Under the pieces are notes generated by a model. That model ran no database searches. It was not told where the DNA came from and saw only the letters and a list, made by a program, of their open reading frames with translations. The position numbers and the translations under genes are program-made. Below, piece by piece: positions 35,428-44,224 of a DNA stretch of 64,000 nucleotides. This DNA is from Streptomyces phaeolivaceus (GTDB lineage Bacteria; Actinomycetota; Actinomycetes; Streptomycetales; Streptomycetaceae). The stretch is from positions 5,890,001-5,954,000 of the forward strand of contig NZ_CP045096.1 of NCBI RefSeq assembly GCF_009184865.1. Reading direction: 5' to 3'. Every line of letters starts with the position of its first letter. The stretch's first letter is position 1.

Positions 35428-36327
35428 CTACTCGTTCGCCTCCGGTTCTCTCTGCTCCATCTCCGTGACCAGGTCGTTGACGAACTCCATGACGTTCGCC
35501 GGCAAACCCTGAGAGCCCATCCCCCGACCCCTGACCCGGCCCACGGCCCCGCTCCTTGACGCTGACAGGAGCCGGAGGCCCTCGTAGACCTGACGGGCCA
35601 CGGCATCGTCCGGCTGGAAGTACATCGGGGACACACCGAAGAAGGCGGCCAGGCCCTCAAGAACGACGGGCGAAGCCGTTTCCGCGACACCGGTCCGGAG
35701 ATCCCGGACACCCTCCCAGGTGATGACCTTCGCCCCGGCATGAGCATTGACGGCGTCGGCGATCTCCACGTCAGTCGGCGGCCCTTGCTGCCCGGGGTAC
35801 GAGCGCTCCAGGATCAGAGTGATCTTCTCGCCCAGCGTGCCGGGCGGCCCAGAGGAGGCCGGGACGATCCCCGCATCCTCGGCGGATTGGCCTCCTTGTG
35901 TCTCCTGGGCCTTGGCGATCGAACGGTCCTCGGCCCGCCGCAGCTCTTCCTCACTCACCCGGTACGCCGCCGCCAGGTCCGGGACGTACTTGTCCTTGAG
36001 CCGCCGCTCCCCGCGCTCGGCTCCCGCCACTGGTCCGGCGCTCTTGGTTCCGATCAGCGCTGCCGTCTCGTACTGGTAGTAGCCGGCATCGCACCGCAGG
36101 TCCGTCAGATCGGGCAGCCCGGTACGCGGGAACAGGTCGTCCAGCCCTCGCTTGAGGGCGCGGGCCAGCGCGGGCAGTTTCTCCGCGTCAGGGACCGTGT
36201 CTCCCGATTCCCAGCCGGCGATCGTCGAGTCGGCCACGCCGACGGCCGCGGCCACCTCGGCCTGCGAGATCTCGGCAGCTCGCCGCACCGTGCGCACACG
36301 GTGTCGGTCGAAGTGACGAGCAGACAT
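35428..36327 (-). CDS. regulator with two helix-turn-helix segments
   Basis: A 299-residue protein. The N-terminal XRE domain (RTVRRAAEISQAEVAAAVGV then STIAGWESG) is clear. A second Cro/C1-like segment is in the middle (VEIADAVNAHAGAKVITWEG and FFGVSPMYF). Between them lies another HTH-like repeat (CDAGYYQYETAALIGTKSAG). ATG 36327 (MSARHFDRH) follows GAGGGTGAG; an ATG at 36348 is less likely. It is adjacent to the ImmA/MAB_1171c module and convergent with the amidohydrolase. I infer that it represses or activates that module and may be an ImmA substrate. Confidence 0.7.
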   Translation of the reverse strand: MSARHFDRHRVRTVRRAAEISQAEVAAAVGVADSTIAGWESGDTVPDAEKLPALARALKRGLDDLFPRTGLPDLTDLRCDAGYYQYETAALIGTKSAGPVAGAERGERRLKDKYVPDLAAAYRVSEEELRRAEDRSIAKAQETQGGQSAEDAGIVPASSGPPGTLGEKITLILERSYPGQQGPPTDVEIADAVNAHAGAKVITWEGVRDLRTGVAETASPVVLEGLAAFFGVSPMYFQPDDAVARQVYEGLRLLSASRSGAVGRVRGRGMGSQGLPANVMEFVNDLVTEMEQREPEANE

Positions 36328-36990
36328 CTCACCCTCATTTTTCGTCAAACCGAAGGAATATCGGCGCGTTGACTTTTTCGTTGAGTCGGAATAGCTTCAG
36401 CCTAGCGAAAGGCGGGGAGCTTCGCACGCTTACTCGATCTTCGCCTTCGGCCTCTCTGTGATGCCTCCGGGATCGGAGAGAGGCCGCGGGGGAGCCTGCG
36501 CTGTCTCAGGTGCGGAGCGATCCCGAAGCAATCGGCGCCCGAGGATTCGCACCCCTCGGGCGCCGGACAGCGCATCGCCCGCTTCGACGGCGGGTGCAGA
36601 GATCATCTGAACGGCTCCTCGGTGCCCTTGGCGCGGCGCTGGCGAAGCAGTCACCCGAGAGGAATGTCGCATGTCTCCGGCTGCGGACAAGGGTCCGGCC
36701 ACAGCCTCACCGAGATAGGTCTGGATCTTGGCGCGACCTGTGCATATGTTCGTCGTCGCTCGCCGGGCAGCCCGCCTGGGGAGGGACGGCAAGAAGGAGG
36801 CACGTATACGAGACGGGCAGACCGACCGGGCCGGGTAAGCCCGGAAAACTGCACCGGCGCCCAGGAGCGGGAACTCCCAGGCGCCGAGGCCGGCCCCCCA
36901 AGAGGGGCCCGGATTCACTACCAAACGACTCGGCTGGACCTTTTCCACGAGAGACAGCCGGGTCGCTCACTACCAGCGAAGGATACTCGC
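36328..36990. promoter_or_regulatory. intergenic region between the HTH regulator and the mobile-element genes
   Basis: About 660 bp without a convincing gene. Next to the HTH gene it is AT-richer, with two copies of TTTTTCGT (near 36339 and 36373) and paired GTTGA blocks, which could be an operator for that regulator. It precedes the replication and mobilisation genes, so it could also hold an origin or attachment site, but no iterons or direct-repeat att pair was recognised. Confidence 0.35.
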
Positions 36991-37320
36991 ATGCCCGAGC
37001 ACCGGAGCGGAAGCCGGAGCGTCACGGAGCCTGACGACCGGCACCGTCGCCTGGCCGACCTACTGGCCGACATGATCCCCGGAGCCGCCACCTTCCGGGT
37101 GACGCTGCACGACCCGACCCAGGCGTGGCCGCACCCCCACGCCCGCGCCTACAACACGGCGGGGAAGCCGATCACCCTGAATCGCACCCAGGCGATCACC
37201 GCCGCCCGCTGGATCATCCGGATGTACCCGGAAGCCACCTGGGGCGATGTGTACGACTTCGACCTCACCACCGCCCGCCTCCGCCGCGCCGTCGTGGTCA
37301 CGGCAGGACGGAGTCGCTGA
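36991..37320 (+). CDS. hypothetical protein at the head of the mobile-element operon
   Basis: A 109-residue protein starting MPEHRSGSRS. It has a central compact region (LADMIPGAATFRVTLHDPTQ and LNRTQAITAARWIIRMYPEA) and no known catalytic motif. Such small proteins often precede replication genes in Streptomyces elements. It is 2 bp from the replication-like gene and in the same direction. A structured DNA-binding or replication accessory role is possible but unproven. Confidence 0.55.
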   Translation: MPEHRSGSRSVTEPDDRHRRLADLLADMIPGAATFRVTLHDPTQAWPHPHARAYNTAGKPITLNRTQAITAARWIIRMYPEATWGDVYDFDLTTARLRRAVVVTAGRSR

Positions 37321-37322
37321 GC

Positions 37323-38351
37323 ATGGCGCGGATCCGCACCATCAAGCCGGAGGCGTTCTTCTCCGAGTCGCTCGCCGAGGTGAGCGTGAACGCCGAGCGG
37401 ACCTTCTTCGGCCTGCTTACCCAGGCCGACGACCAGGGTCGCTTCCGCGACAACCCGGCAATCATCAACGGTCTGCTGTGGCCGCTGCGCGCCGAGCACA
37501 CCGCCGTCCACGCCGAGGACGACCTCCAGCAGCTCGCCGACGCCGGGCTGATCTGCCGGTACACCGGATGCGACGGTCGCCGGTACCTGCACGCGGTCAC
37601 GTGGAGCGAGCACCAGAAGATCGACAAGGCGTCGCAGTCCCGGCTGCCCTCTTGCCCGGTTCATCATGCCGCCGATCGGTGCGGGGCCTGCAAGGCCGTC
37701 TGCACCGGTGGCTCGGCCAAGCCCGGCGAGGTCTCGCCGAGTCCCGAAGCCTCGCCGAATACTCCCCGAACCCTCGATGGGCCCGCCCCCGCCTCCGCGC
37801 CGTCCGCTCCAGCGCGGCCTGACCACGGTGTCAAGTACGGCAACGGCCAGCGGGGCACCCCGGACGAAGCCAGCGCCACCACTGCTCACGGAAATGGTGA
37901 AACGGCAGGTCAGACGGCATTCTCTGAGGCTTCCCCGAACCTTCCCCGAACCCTCCGGGAGCCTTCGGCGCCTGGATCTAGGATCTTGGATCCTGGATCT
38001 TCTAACCCTTCGGGGCGCACAGCGCCCGCACCATCACCATCGGCGCGAGCCCTGATCGGCGAGTACGCCGCCGCCTGTGCCGAACGTCCGCCGAACGACG
38101 TGCTCGGACACCTCGGGCGGAAGGTCCGCGAACTGCTCGACGAGGGCATCGACCCGCAGCACGTCCGGGCGGGGCTGGAGCGCTTCCGGGCCAAGCCGAT
38201 GCACCCCTCGACGCTGCCGAGCCTGGTGAACGAGGCGATGAACGCCGGAGGCGGTCGTTTGGTGCGGCCGGAAAACCGGCCTACCGTGCCCGGTCACACG
38301 GCGTGGACCAACCCGGTCGACGCTGCCGCCGCCTACGCCGAGGAGCTGTGA
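37323..38351 (+). CDS. phage-type replication initiator-like protein
   Basis: A 342-residue protein starting MARIRTIKPEAFFSESLAEV, the hallmark opening of phage replication O-like / helix-turn-helix initiator proteins. LTQADDQGRFRDNP and HAVTWSEHQKIDK complete the N-terminal domain. A long Pro/Ser/Ala-rich linker (about residues 130-240) leads to a C-terminal helical domain (EYAAACAERPPNDV and LERFRAKPMHPS). The linker holds repeated PNTPRTL/PNLPRTL units. The stop overlaps the ATG of the DnaC-type gene (GTGATG), which is consistent with initiator plus helicase-loader function. Confidence 0.7.
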   Translation: MARIRTIKPEAFFSESLAEVSVNAERTFFGLLTQADDQGRFRDNPAIINGLLWPLRAEHTAVHAEDDLQQLADAGLICRYTGCDGRRYLHAVTWSEHQKIDKASQSRLPSCPVHHAADRCGACKAVCTGGSAKPGEVSPSPEASPNTPRTLDGPAPASAPSAPARPDHGVKYGNGQRGTPDEASATTAHGNGETAGQTAFSEASPNLPRTLREPSAPGSRILDPGSSNPSGRTAPAPSPSARALIGEYAAACAERPPNDVLGHLGRKVRELLDEGIDPQHVRAGLERFRAKPMHPSTLPSLVNEAMNAGGGRLVRPENRPTVPGHTAWTNPVDAAAAYAEEL

Positions 38352-39052
38352 TGCGCGACCACAACCGCGAACCTCAGCGGCTCGGCGGCGAGGGCACCAT
38401 GGCCCGCATCGCCCGGATCCTGGCGGCCCGGGGCGTCGACCCCGCCACCGCCGTGGTGCACGACACCCCCGAGCCGATCGCCGCGCTGGAGGCGGCCGAG
38501 GCTCGGATCCCGCTGCGCTACCGCAGCGCGATCGGCGACCACCCGCAGATCGAGGCGTGGGTCCGCAACGTCGCCTCGGAGGCCGTCGCTCCCAGCAAGG
38601 GCGCCCGCCGACAAGTGCGCACCGGCCCGTCGCTCCTGCTCGTCGGCACCACCGGCACCGGCAAGACGCACCTGGCGTACGGCGCCATCCGCAGCCTCGT
38701 GGGTGCCGAGATCGGCGTGCGCTGGCACGCCACCACCGCCGCCGACATGTACGCGAGCCTGCGCCCCCGGGCAGGTGTCGACACGGAGCGGGAGCTGCTC
38801 GCGCTGTTCCGCTGCCCGCTGCTGCTCCTGGACGACCTCGGCGCGTCCAAGACCTCGGAGTGGACCGAGGAGATCACGTATCGGCTGGTCAACCACCGCT
38901 ACAACCAGATGCTGCCGACGCTGATCACCACCAACCTCGCCATCCGTGACCTGCGCCAGGCCGTCGGCGACCGGGTCGCCTCCCGGCTGGCGGAGATGAC
39001 CGAGCGCATCGTGCTGACCGGCACCGACCGCAGACGAGGCCCCGCCACCTGA
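38351..39052 (+). CDS. DnaC/IstB-type AAA+ ATPase (helicase loader)
   Basis: A 233-residue ATPase with Walker A GTTGTGKT within LLLVGTTGTGKTHLAYG, Walker B LLLLDDLG and the sensor stretch LITTNLAI. A Gly-poor N-terminal helical region replaces the usual zinc finger of DnaC. It starts inside the stop of the initiator gene. It probably loads the host replicative helicase onto the element's origin. There is no adjacent IstA or IS ends, so an insertion-sequence origin is unlikely. Confidence 0.8.
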   Translation: MRDHNREPQRLGGEGTMARIARILAARGVDPATAVVHDTPEPIAALEAAEARIPLRYRSAIGDHPQIEAWVRNVASEAVAPSKGARRQVRTGPSLLLVGTTGTGKTHLAYGAIRSLVGAEIGVRWHATTAADMYASLRPRAGVDTERELLALFRCPLLLLDDLGASKTSEWTEEITYRLVNHRYNQMLPTLITTNLAIRDLRQAVGDRVASRLAEMTERIVLTGTDRRRGPAT

Positions 39053-39164
39053 CCGCCACGAGGCCATCCCACCGGCTCCTCGCTCCCCATCACTCCCCGA
39101 CCACGCACCATCCTCCGCCGACGCCCCGCCGGGCGCGCGGAGGGCGATCGGAGACACCCCGCGC

Positions 39165-39731
39165 ATGCCCAAGACCTCGATGACCCCTGCCCACTTCCGG
39201 ACGCTGGGCGACCACACCTGGCAGAACCGCGCCGCCTGCCGCTCCACCGAGCACCACCCAGTCGACCCCGAGCTGTTCTTCCCCGAGCCGGACGACCTCG
39301 ACAAGATCGCCGCTGCCAAGGCACTGTGCGCCCAGTGCCCGGTCCGCCGCACCTGCCTGGACGTAGCCCTGGAGAACCGGGACCGCGAGGGCATCCGGGG
39401 CGGCCTCACCGAGGAGGAACGCGAGCCCCTGCACAAGAAGCTGCCGCATCGCCTCGACTACGCCCGTGTCAACGCCGTACTCGCCGGACAAGACATCCAC
39501 CTCACCACCCGGGAACGCGAGGCCGCCGCCCTGGCCGCCTTCCGCGACGGCATCCCCGCCAGCCGCCTCGCCTGGTTGCTGAAAATCACCGAGGAACACG
39601 CCGGCAAGCTCTATCGACGCACCCGCCGCCGACTCGAAAACCGCAACACCGCCACGGCGAAGCCCAAGAAGCGCGGGCGGCCGAAGAAGAAGACCACGGT
39701 GTCCCGCGACGACCTCCGGGCGGCGGCATGA
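39165..39731 (+). CDS. WhiB-family iron-sulfur regulator with C-terminal extension
   Basis: A 188-residue protein with the four WhiB cysteines (Cys25 in NRAACR; Cys55, Cys58 and Cys64 in CAQCPVRRTC). The turn motif GIRGGLTEEER follows. The C-terminal half is longer than usual: it has an HTH-like stretch (FRDGIPASRLAWLLKITEEH) and a basic tail (KPKKRGRPKKKTT) resembling an AT-hook (RGRP). Plasmid-borne WhiB proteins of this type regulate transfer or host genes. The stop overlaps the DUF2637 start (ATGA). Confidence 0.85.
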   Translation: MPKTSMTPAHFRTLGDHTWQNRAACRSTEHHPVDPELFFPEPDDLDKIAAAKALCAQCPVRRTCLDVALENRDREGIRGGLTEEEREPLHKKLPHRLDYARVNAVLAGQDIHLTTREREAAALAAFRDGIPASRLAWLLKITEEHAGKLYRRTRRRLENRNTATAKPKKRGRPKKKTTVSRDDLRAAA

Positions 39732-40813
39732 CCACCGCCGCACCAATGCGAGCCCGCATGACCGGCTGGGACCGCGCCGCCATCGTGGCCCTGGGCGCGG
39801 CAGGCAGCGCGCTGTCGTACGACGCCCTCCAGCAGATGGCCGTCGCCATCCACGTCCGCGGTCCTCTCACATACCTCTTCCCGCTGGTGATAGACGGTTT
39901 CATCGCTTACGGAGTACGTGCCTTGGTAGTGCTGCGCGCCGCACCGATCGGTGCCCGCGCGTACGTATGGACGCTCTTCGGCACCGCGACCGCTGCCAGC
40001 ATCTGGGCCAACGCCCTGCACGCCGTCCGCCTCAACGCGCAGCACACGACCACCGGAAGGCTCCGGCTCGGCGATACCACGGTCGGTGTCCTGTCCACCC
40101 TCGCCCCACTCGCCCTTGCCGGAGCCGTCCACCTGTACATCCTCATCGCCCGCCGGGTCACCGAGGAGACTGTCCCCGCTCGCCTCGGACACCCGGCATC
40201 CGCCGGTCACTCGGCTGACCCGATTGAGGGTGAGCGACCGGCGGCCACCGGACAGCCCAAGGCCGCAAGCGCCGGTCAGGTCACCCCCGGTCACCAGCCC
40301 GCCGCCCTGACCGGGACACCCGGGCAGGACAACGACCGCGAGGCGGTCACCTCGCACACGCCCGGTCAGGACGCCCGGACAACAGCCGGTCAGGGCACCT
40401 CTGGTCAGCTGATCGGAGATGCGATCGACCTTGTCAACGAGCCGGTGACCGGCGCACCTGCCCGGGTCACCCGGACACCTCTCCGGACCGGTGACCAGGG
40501 CGGACACCTCGGTGCCAGAGCGGCCGGGGATGCCCGCTCGCATGGTGACCGGCCGGTGTCCGCGACCACGGGCACCAACCCGGTTAGTCGTCCGAAGCCT
40601 CTGGCCGGAGGCGACCGGGTGACCGATCCAGTTACCGACCAGCTGCTCCCCATCGCTCGGAAGGCGGTCACCGAGACCGGCCGGACCACCCGCGCGGTGG
40701 TCGCCGAGGCCATCCGGGGACAGGGTCTCCCGCTGTCCAACGACCGGCTGACCGAGCTGATGCGCACTCTCCGGGACGACCCCGGACAGCCTGCCGACGA
40801 CCGCGCCGCCTGA
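39728..40813 (+). CDS. DUF2637 membrane protein
   Basis: A 361-residue protein. The first about 150 residues hold four hydrophobic segments (AAIVALGAAGSALSYDALQQ, LTYLFPLVIDGFIAYGVRAL, AYVWTLFGTATAASIWANAL and LSTLAPLALAGAVHLYILIA), matching DUF2637, common on actinomycete plasmids and integrated elements. The long C-terminal half is Gly/Thr/Pro-rich with repeated GQ and TP units, and it ends in an HTH-like segment (TRAVVAEAIRGQGLPLSNDR). The function is unknown. It is located with replication and transfer genes. Confidence 0.8.
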   Translation: MTTAAPMRARMTGWDRAAIVALGAAGSALSYDALQQMAVAIHVRGPLTYLFPLVIDGFIAYGVRALVVLRAAPIGARAYVWTLFGTATAASIWANALHAVRLNAQHTTTGRLRLGDTTVGVLSTLAPLALAGAVHLYILIARRVTEETVPARLGHPASAGHSADPIEGERPAATGQPKAASAGQVTPGHQPAALTGTPGQDNDREAVTSHTPGQDARTTAGQGTSGQLIGDAIDLVNEPVTGAPARVTRTPLRTGDQGGHLGARAAGDARSHGDRPVSATTGTNPVSRPKPLAGGDRVTDPVTDQLLPIARKAVTETGRTTRAVVAEAIRGQGLPLSNDRLTELMRTLRDDPGQPADDRAA

Positions 40814-40914
40814 CTGGCCCTCTGCGCGGGGTGGGCGGTCTGACCGGCTCCTCGGCCAGATCACCCGCCCCGCGCCCACACCCAGACTTCCTTCCGCACC
40901 CGGAGAAGCCGCTC

Positions 40915-41139
40915 ATGCGCACCACGCCCGTCACCGCTGCCGAAGCCGACGCTTGGCTGACCGTTCTGCACCGCCGAGGGCACCTGCACCGCGTCGAAGG
41001 CAGGCCCGACGGGGACTGGATCGTGCACCGTACGCCCGATTCGCGACCGTGGACCCTGCACCATCCAGTCCTGGCGATGGACTACGTCGCCGACATCCTG
41101 CGCGATGTCCGCCGCCACAGCTCGGAGTCGAGCCGATGA
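40915..41139 (+). CDS. small hypothetical protein (74 aa)
   Basis: Starts at ATG 40915 after GGAGAAGCCG. It is a compact alpha/beta sequence (VTAAEADAWLTVLHRRGHLH) with no known motif. Its stop overlaps the ATG assigned to the MobC-like gene (ATGA), placing it in the mobilisation operon. Confidence 0.55.
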   Translation: MRTTPVTAAEADAWLTVLHRRGHLHRVEGRPDGDWIVHRTPDSRPWTLHHPVLAMDYVADILRDVRRHSSESSR

Positions 41140-41804
41140 CGACCGCCGACTCGGCGGGCACCACCTCCTCAGTGGAGCCGGAGGCTCCGACGGCCACCGG
41201 CCGAGCAAGCTGTTGCCGTGGATATCCCAAAGGGATATCCACGGCGCATGCCCTCGCCCAGGAGGGCGAGGGAGATCCGGTTGGTTCCCGAGCGGGGGCG
41301 CACGGGAACCAACCGGACCTGCGGCACCAGGGGGCGCCGCAGGAAGAAGGGGAAGCCGAAGAGCACGCCGCTGACGCTGTCCCAAGCACAAGCGATGCCG
41401 CGCTCCCCGAGCGCCGTCCACGCCGCCGCGCGTACCAGCCCACGCACCGCGAAGACGTGATCGCCGTCCGCTTCACCGCCGAAGAGAAAGCCGAGATCAT
41501 CGCTGCCGCAGCCCGCAGGCGTGTCTACCCCTCCGGCTTCCTCGGCACCGCCGGGCTGACCGCTGCCCGCGGTTCCGCCGCCCCGCTCGACTCCAACGAG
41601 CAACTCGACGCCGCCATCGACGAGCTAGCCACCCTCCGCGCCCAGATCTCCCGCGTCGGCAACAACATCAACCAGATCGCCTACATCTACAACAGCGGTG
41701 GCCAACCCCGCCCCGGCCAACTCGACCACGCCCTCAAGACATTGGTCCGCACCCTCGCCGTAGTCGACACCGCCGCGCACGAACTCGTACGGAAGCGCGT
41801 GTAG
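41136..41804 (+). CDS. mobC: MobC-like relaxosome accessory protein
   Basis: The conserved part is the C-terminal about 135 residues: HREDVIAVRFTAEEKAEIIA (ribbon-helix-helix-like) and RAQISRVGNNINQIAYIYNS, the MobC signature. The ATG at 41136 overlaps the preceding stop. However, the first about 85 codons run through the oriT-like hairpin cluster and look non-conserved (Gly/Glu/Ala-rich), so the true N-terminus could lie further downstream. The stop is directly followed by the relaxase ATG. The protein should bind oriT and help the relaxase. Confidence 0.75.
   Translation: MTTADSAGTTSSVEPEAPTATGRASCCRGYPKGISTAHALAQEGEGDPVGSRAGAHGNQPDLRHQGAPQEEGEAEEHAADAVPSTSDAALPERRPRRRAYQPTHREDVIAVRFTAEEKAEIIAAAARRRVYPSGFLGTAGLTAARGSAAPLDSNEQLDAAIDELATLRAQISRVGNNINQIAYIYNSGGQPRPGQLDHALKTLVRTLAVVDTAAHELVRKRV
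41216..41317 (+). other. candidate origin of transfer (oriT): three adjacent perfect inverted repeats
   Basis: Within 102 bp there are three perfect hairpins. The first has 13-bp arms (41216-41228/41232-41244, loop AAA, CCGTGGATATCCC). The second has 9-bp arms (41251-41259/41264-41272). The third has 15-bp arms (41276-41290/41303-41317, CGGTTGGTTCCC core). They lie just upstream of the conserved part of mobC and about 500 bp before the relaxase gene, where oriT is normally found. No nic site can be named from sequence alone. Confidence 0.6.
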
Positions 41805-43589
41805 ATGGTCCCGGACATCAGCCGGGGCGCACGCACGTACGGGCTGCTCGCCTATCTCTACGGCCCCGGCAAACGCGACGAGCACATCGACCCGCACCAG
41901 GTCGCCTCCTTCGACGGCTTCGCCCCCGACCCGGGCCGCGACCCCGACGCCACCCTCACCGACCTGACCCGCGTCCTGGACCTGCGGGTTAATCAACTCG
42001 GCGACCGTGGTCCCAAGCAACACGTATGGCACTGCTCAGTACGCACCGACCCAGGTGACCGTTACCTCACCGACGCCGAATGGGGCGAGGTCGCCCGCCG
42101 GGTCGTCCACGCCACCGGCATCGCGGAGGAGGGAGATCCGGACGGATGCCGGTGGGTGGCCGTACGCCATGCCGACGACCACATCCACATCCTCGCCACC
42201 ATCGTGCGGGGCGACCTGCGCCAGCCTCGCAACGCGTACGACCAGAAGCGTTCCCAAGCCGAGTGCCGCCGCATAGAGAAGGAATGGGGCCTGCGCGAAC
42301 TCAAGGCCGGAGACGGCACTGCCGCCCCGAACCCCACCAGCGCAGAACGCTTCAAGGCTGAGCGCACCGGCCACGACCGCACCCCGCGCGAGATCCTGCG
42401 CGAGACGGTCCGTCAGGCGGTTGCCGGAGCCGCCGACGAGGCGGAGTTCTTCACCCGCCTGACCGAAGCCGGACTACGCGTCGACAAGCGCTTCGCCCCG
42501 TCCGGCGACACCCTCGGCTACACCGTCGCCCTGCCCGGCGACCGCAACCGCGACGGCCAACCCATCTGGTTCCCCGGCTCCAAGCTCGCTCCGGACCTCT
42601 CCCTCCCCAAGATCCGCAAGCGTCTTGCCGCCGGACCCGTCGACCAAGACCGCGAGCCCGACGGCGAACCGCGCTCCGCCCACCTGGAAACGCCGTCCTT
42701 CAGCCTGTTGCAGCCCTCACAGGCCCGTCGCCGAGCCGCACTTGTTGCCGAACGCGCCACCACCGCCCTCGGACAGGACGACGACGAAGAAGCTGCCGCC
42801 CAGCTCGTCGGCGCCGGCGAACTCCTCGACGCCCTCGCCCAGACATCACCCGCCGCCACCCGCAGTGAACTCCGCGAGGCGGCCCGCGCCTTCGAACGCG
42901 CCACGCGTTCCCACATCCGAGCCGAACGCGCCGACAACCGCGTCGTACGTGCCGCAGCCCGAGGCATCATCCGCGCCGGAGACGCCCTCGGCCGAGGCGA
43001 AGACGGCGGAGCCACCGCCATGGTTCTGTCCACCCTCGTCCTGCTCGCCATCGCCGCTGCCCGCTGGCACTCCGCCCGAGGCCATGCCCAACAGGCTGCC
43101 GCCTCCGCCGAGGCCGCCCACCACCTGCGCGTCGCCTACCGCGCAGCCGCCGGCACCCCGATACGCGCGATGCGCGAGCAGGGCCGCCGTCTCCCGCAGC
43201 CGGTCCGCCAGCGCCATGCCGACACCATCAACGCCGTCCTGCCCAACCACCAACTCGGCGGCGAGCCCGGCTGGGACGCACTGGCTGCCACCCTCGATCA
43301 GGCTGAACGCGCCGGACACGATCCGGCCGCGCTGTTGAAGGAGGCCGTCGAGTGGCGGGAGTTGGACACCGCCGACAGCGTCACCGACGTACTCGTCTGG
43401 CGAATTCGCCGTCTGGGCAAACTGTCCGCCACCGCTGACGCCCCGCGCCGACGCTCTACGAGCACCGCCAAGGACACCAAGACCAGCACGGCCAGCCTCA
43501 CCGGGGCACGTACCACCCCTGCGCCGACCGACACGAGCCCTGGTCACGTTGCGTCGGCGGACCCTCGCTCGCGCAGGCCGAGGCGCTGA
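41805..43589 (+). CDS. mobA: relaxase / mobilisation nuclease (MobA/VirD2-like)
   Basis: A 594-residue protein. The N-terminal relaxase domain begins MVPDISRGARTYGLLAYLYG, with Tyr residues placed for DNA attachment, and contains the metal-binding motif RHADDHIHILATIV (HxxDHxH type). The middle region (TLGYTVALPGDRNRDGQPIW) and a long Ala/Arg-rich helical C-terminus follow. One hydrophobic helix (TAMVLSTLVLLAIAAARWHS) is present near residue 410. ATG 41805 abuts the MobC stop. The enzyme nicks oriT and leads the strand into a conjugation channel; no TraB/FtsK or type IV coupling gene is in this window. Confidence 0.85.
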   Translation: MVPDISRGARTYGLLAYLYGPGKRDEHIDPHQVASFDGFAPDPGRDPDATLTDLTRVLDLRVNQLGDRGPKQHVWHCSVRTDPGDRYLTDAEWGEVARRVVHATGIAEEGDPDGCRWVAVRHADDHIHILATIVRGDLRQPRNAYDQKRSQAECRRIEKEWGLRELKAGDGTAAPNPTSAERFKAERTGHDRTPREILRETVRQAVAGAADEAEFFTRLTEAGLRVDKRFAPSGDTLGYTVALPGDRNRDGQPIWFPGSKLAPDLSLPKIRKRLAAGPVDQDREPDGEPRSAHLETPSFSLLQPSQARRRAALVAERATTALGQDDDEEAAAQLVGAGELLDALAQTSPAATRSELREAARAFERATRSHIRAERADNRVVRAAARGIIRAGDALGRGEDGGATAMVLSTLVLLAIAAARWHSARGHAQQAAASAEAAHHLRVAYRAAAGTPIRAMREQGRRLPQPVRQRHADTINAVLPNHQLGGEPGWDALAATLDQAERAGHDPAALLKEAVEWRELDTADSVTDVLVWRIRRLGKLSATADAPRRRSTSTAKDTKTSTASLTGARTTPAPTDTSPGHVASADPRSRRPRR

Positions 43590-43643
43590 GCCGCACCTCA
43601 ACACGCTGGACACGGGCAGGCTGCGCTGTTATGGCTGGAGAGG

Positions 43644-44057
43644 ATGATGAGGGAGCTGATGCCGGTGCTGCACGACGACGCTGTACGTACGAGAACCAAC
43701 GCGCTGACGCCGACGCCGGCACCCGCCGACGACCCGATCCTGCGGCTCCAGCAGGAGACGCAACCGCACGACGGCGAATTCCGGGTGCAGTGCACCACCC
43801 ACCCCGGAGAGCTGACGATCACCGGCATCATCCAGATGTGCCCGGCCTGCGGAGCCCGCCGCGACTGGCTGCTCATCTGCGACCGTAACCAGGTCAGTAT
43901 CCGCTGCCGCTGCGCCCACCAGTGGGTCGAGCGCGAGTTGGGCCGAGCCGACTTCGAGGCGATGGCCGGCCCCGGCGGCGAGGTGTACGACAGCCCGCAG
44001 ACAGCCATTCAGGCTGCGGGGTTCGGAGGGGAGCTGCGCGGCGCCTACTGGGTCTGA
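43644..44057 (+). CDS. small zinc-ribbon-like hypothetical protein
   Basis: A 137-residue protein (MMRELMPVLHDDAV) whose middle has CTTHPGE, CPACG, LLICDRNQ and CRCAHQW. This spacing of cysteines and histidines suggests one zinc ribbon. It lies 54 bp after the relaxase gene in the same direction and may be the last gene of the mobilisation operon. A nucleic-acid-binding role is inferred from the zinc-ribbon look only. Confidence 0.55.
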   Translation: MMRELMPVLHDDAVRTRTNALTPTPAPADDPILRLQQETQPHDGEFRVQCTTHPGELTITGIIQMCPACGARRDWLLICDRNQVSIRCRCAHQWVERELGRADFEAMAGPGGEVYDSPQTAIQAAGFGGELRGAYWV

Positions 44058-44224
44058 ACCGTGCCGTGAACGCCTTGAGCGATTGTGCCGTGGGTAGTCG
44101 GCGCAGGTCCTCGGGCTGCTCGTTCGCTGAAGCGGTGTGCGGTTGACCGGGCAACCTCTGCTGCACGCTGATCGGAAGCCGATAGTGTAGAGCGAGCCGG
44201 ATTCGGGCCGTTCAAGGGGGCTGA

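Noticed and set aside
38351..39052. IstB of an IS21 element
   Set aside because: It follows a replication-initiator-like gene with coupled translation and has no IstA or IS ends, so it is a helicase-loader type ATPase.
41136..41400. Translational attenuator or riboswitch made of the three hairpins
   Set aside because: The hairpins are perfect at the DNA level, lie just before mobC/relaxase and do not sequester a clear ribosome binding site, so oriT is the simpler reading.
36328..44057. Complete integrative conjugative element
   Set aside because: No integrase, excisionase, att repeats or FtsK/TraB-like transfer gene could be found in the window; only replication and mobilisation functions are supported.
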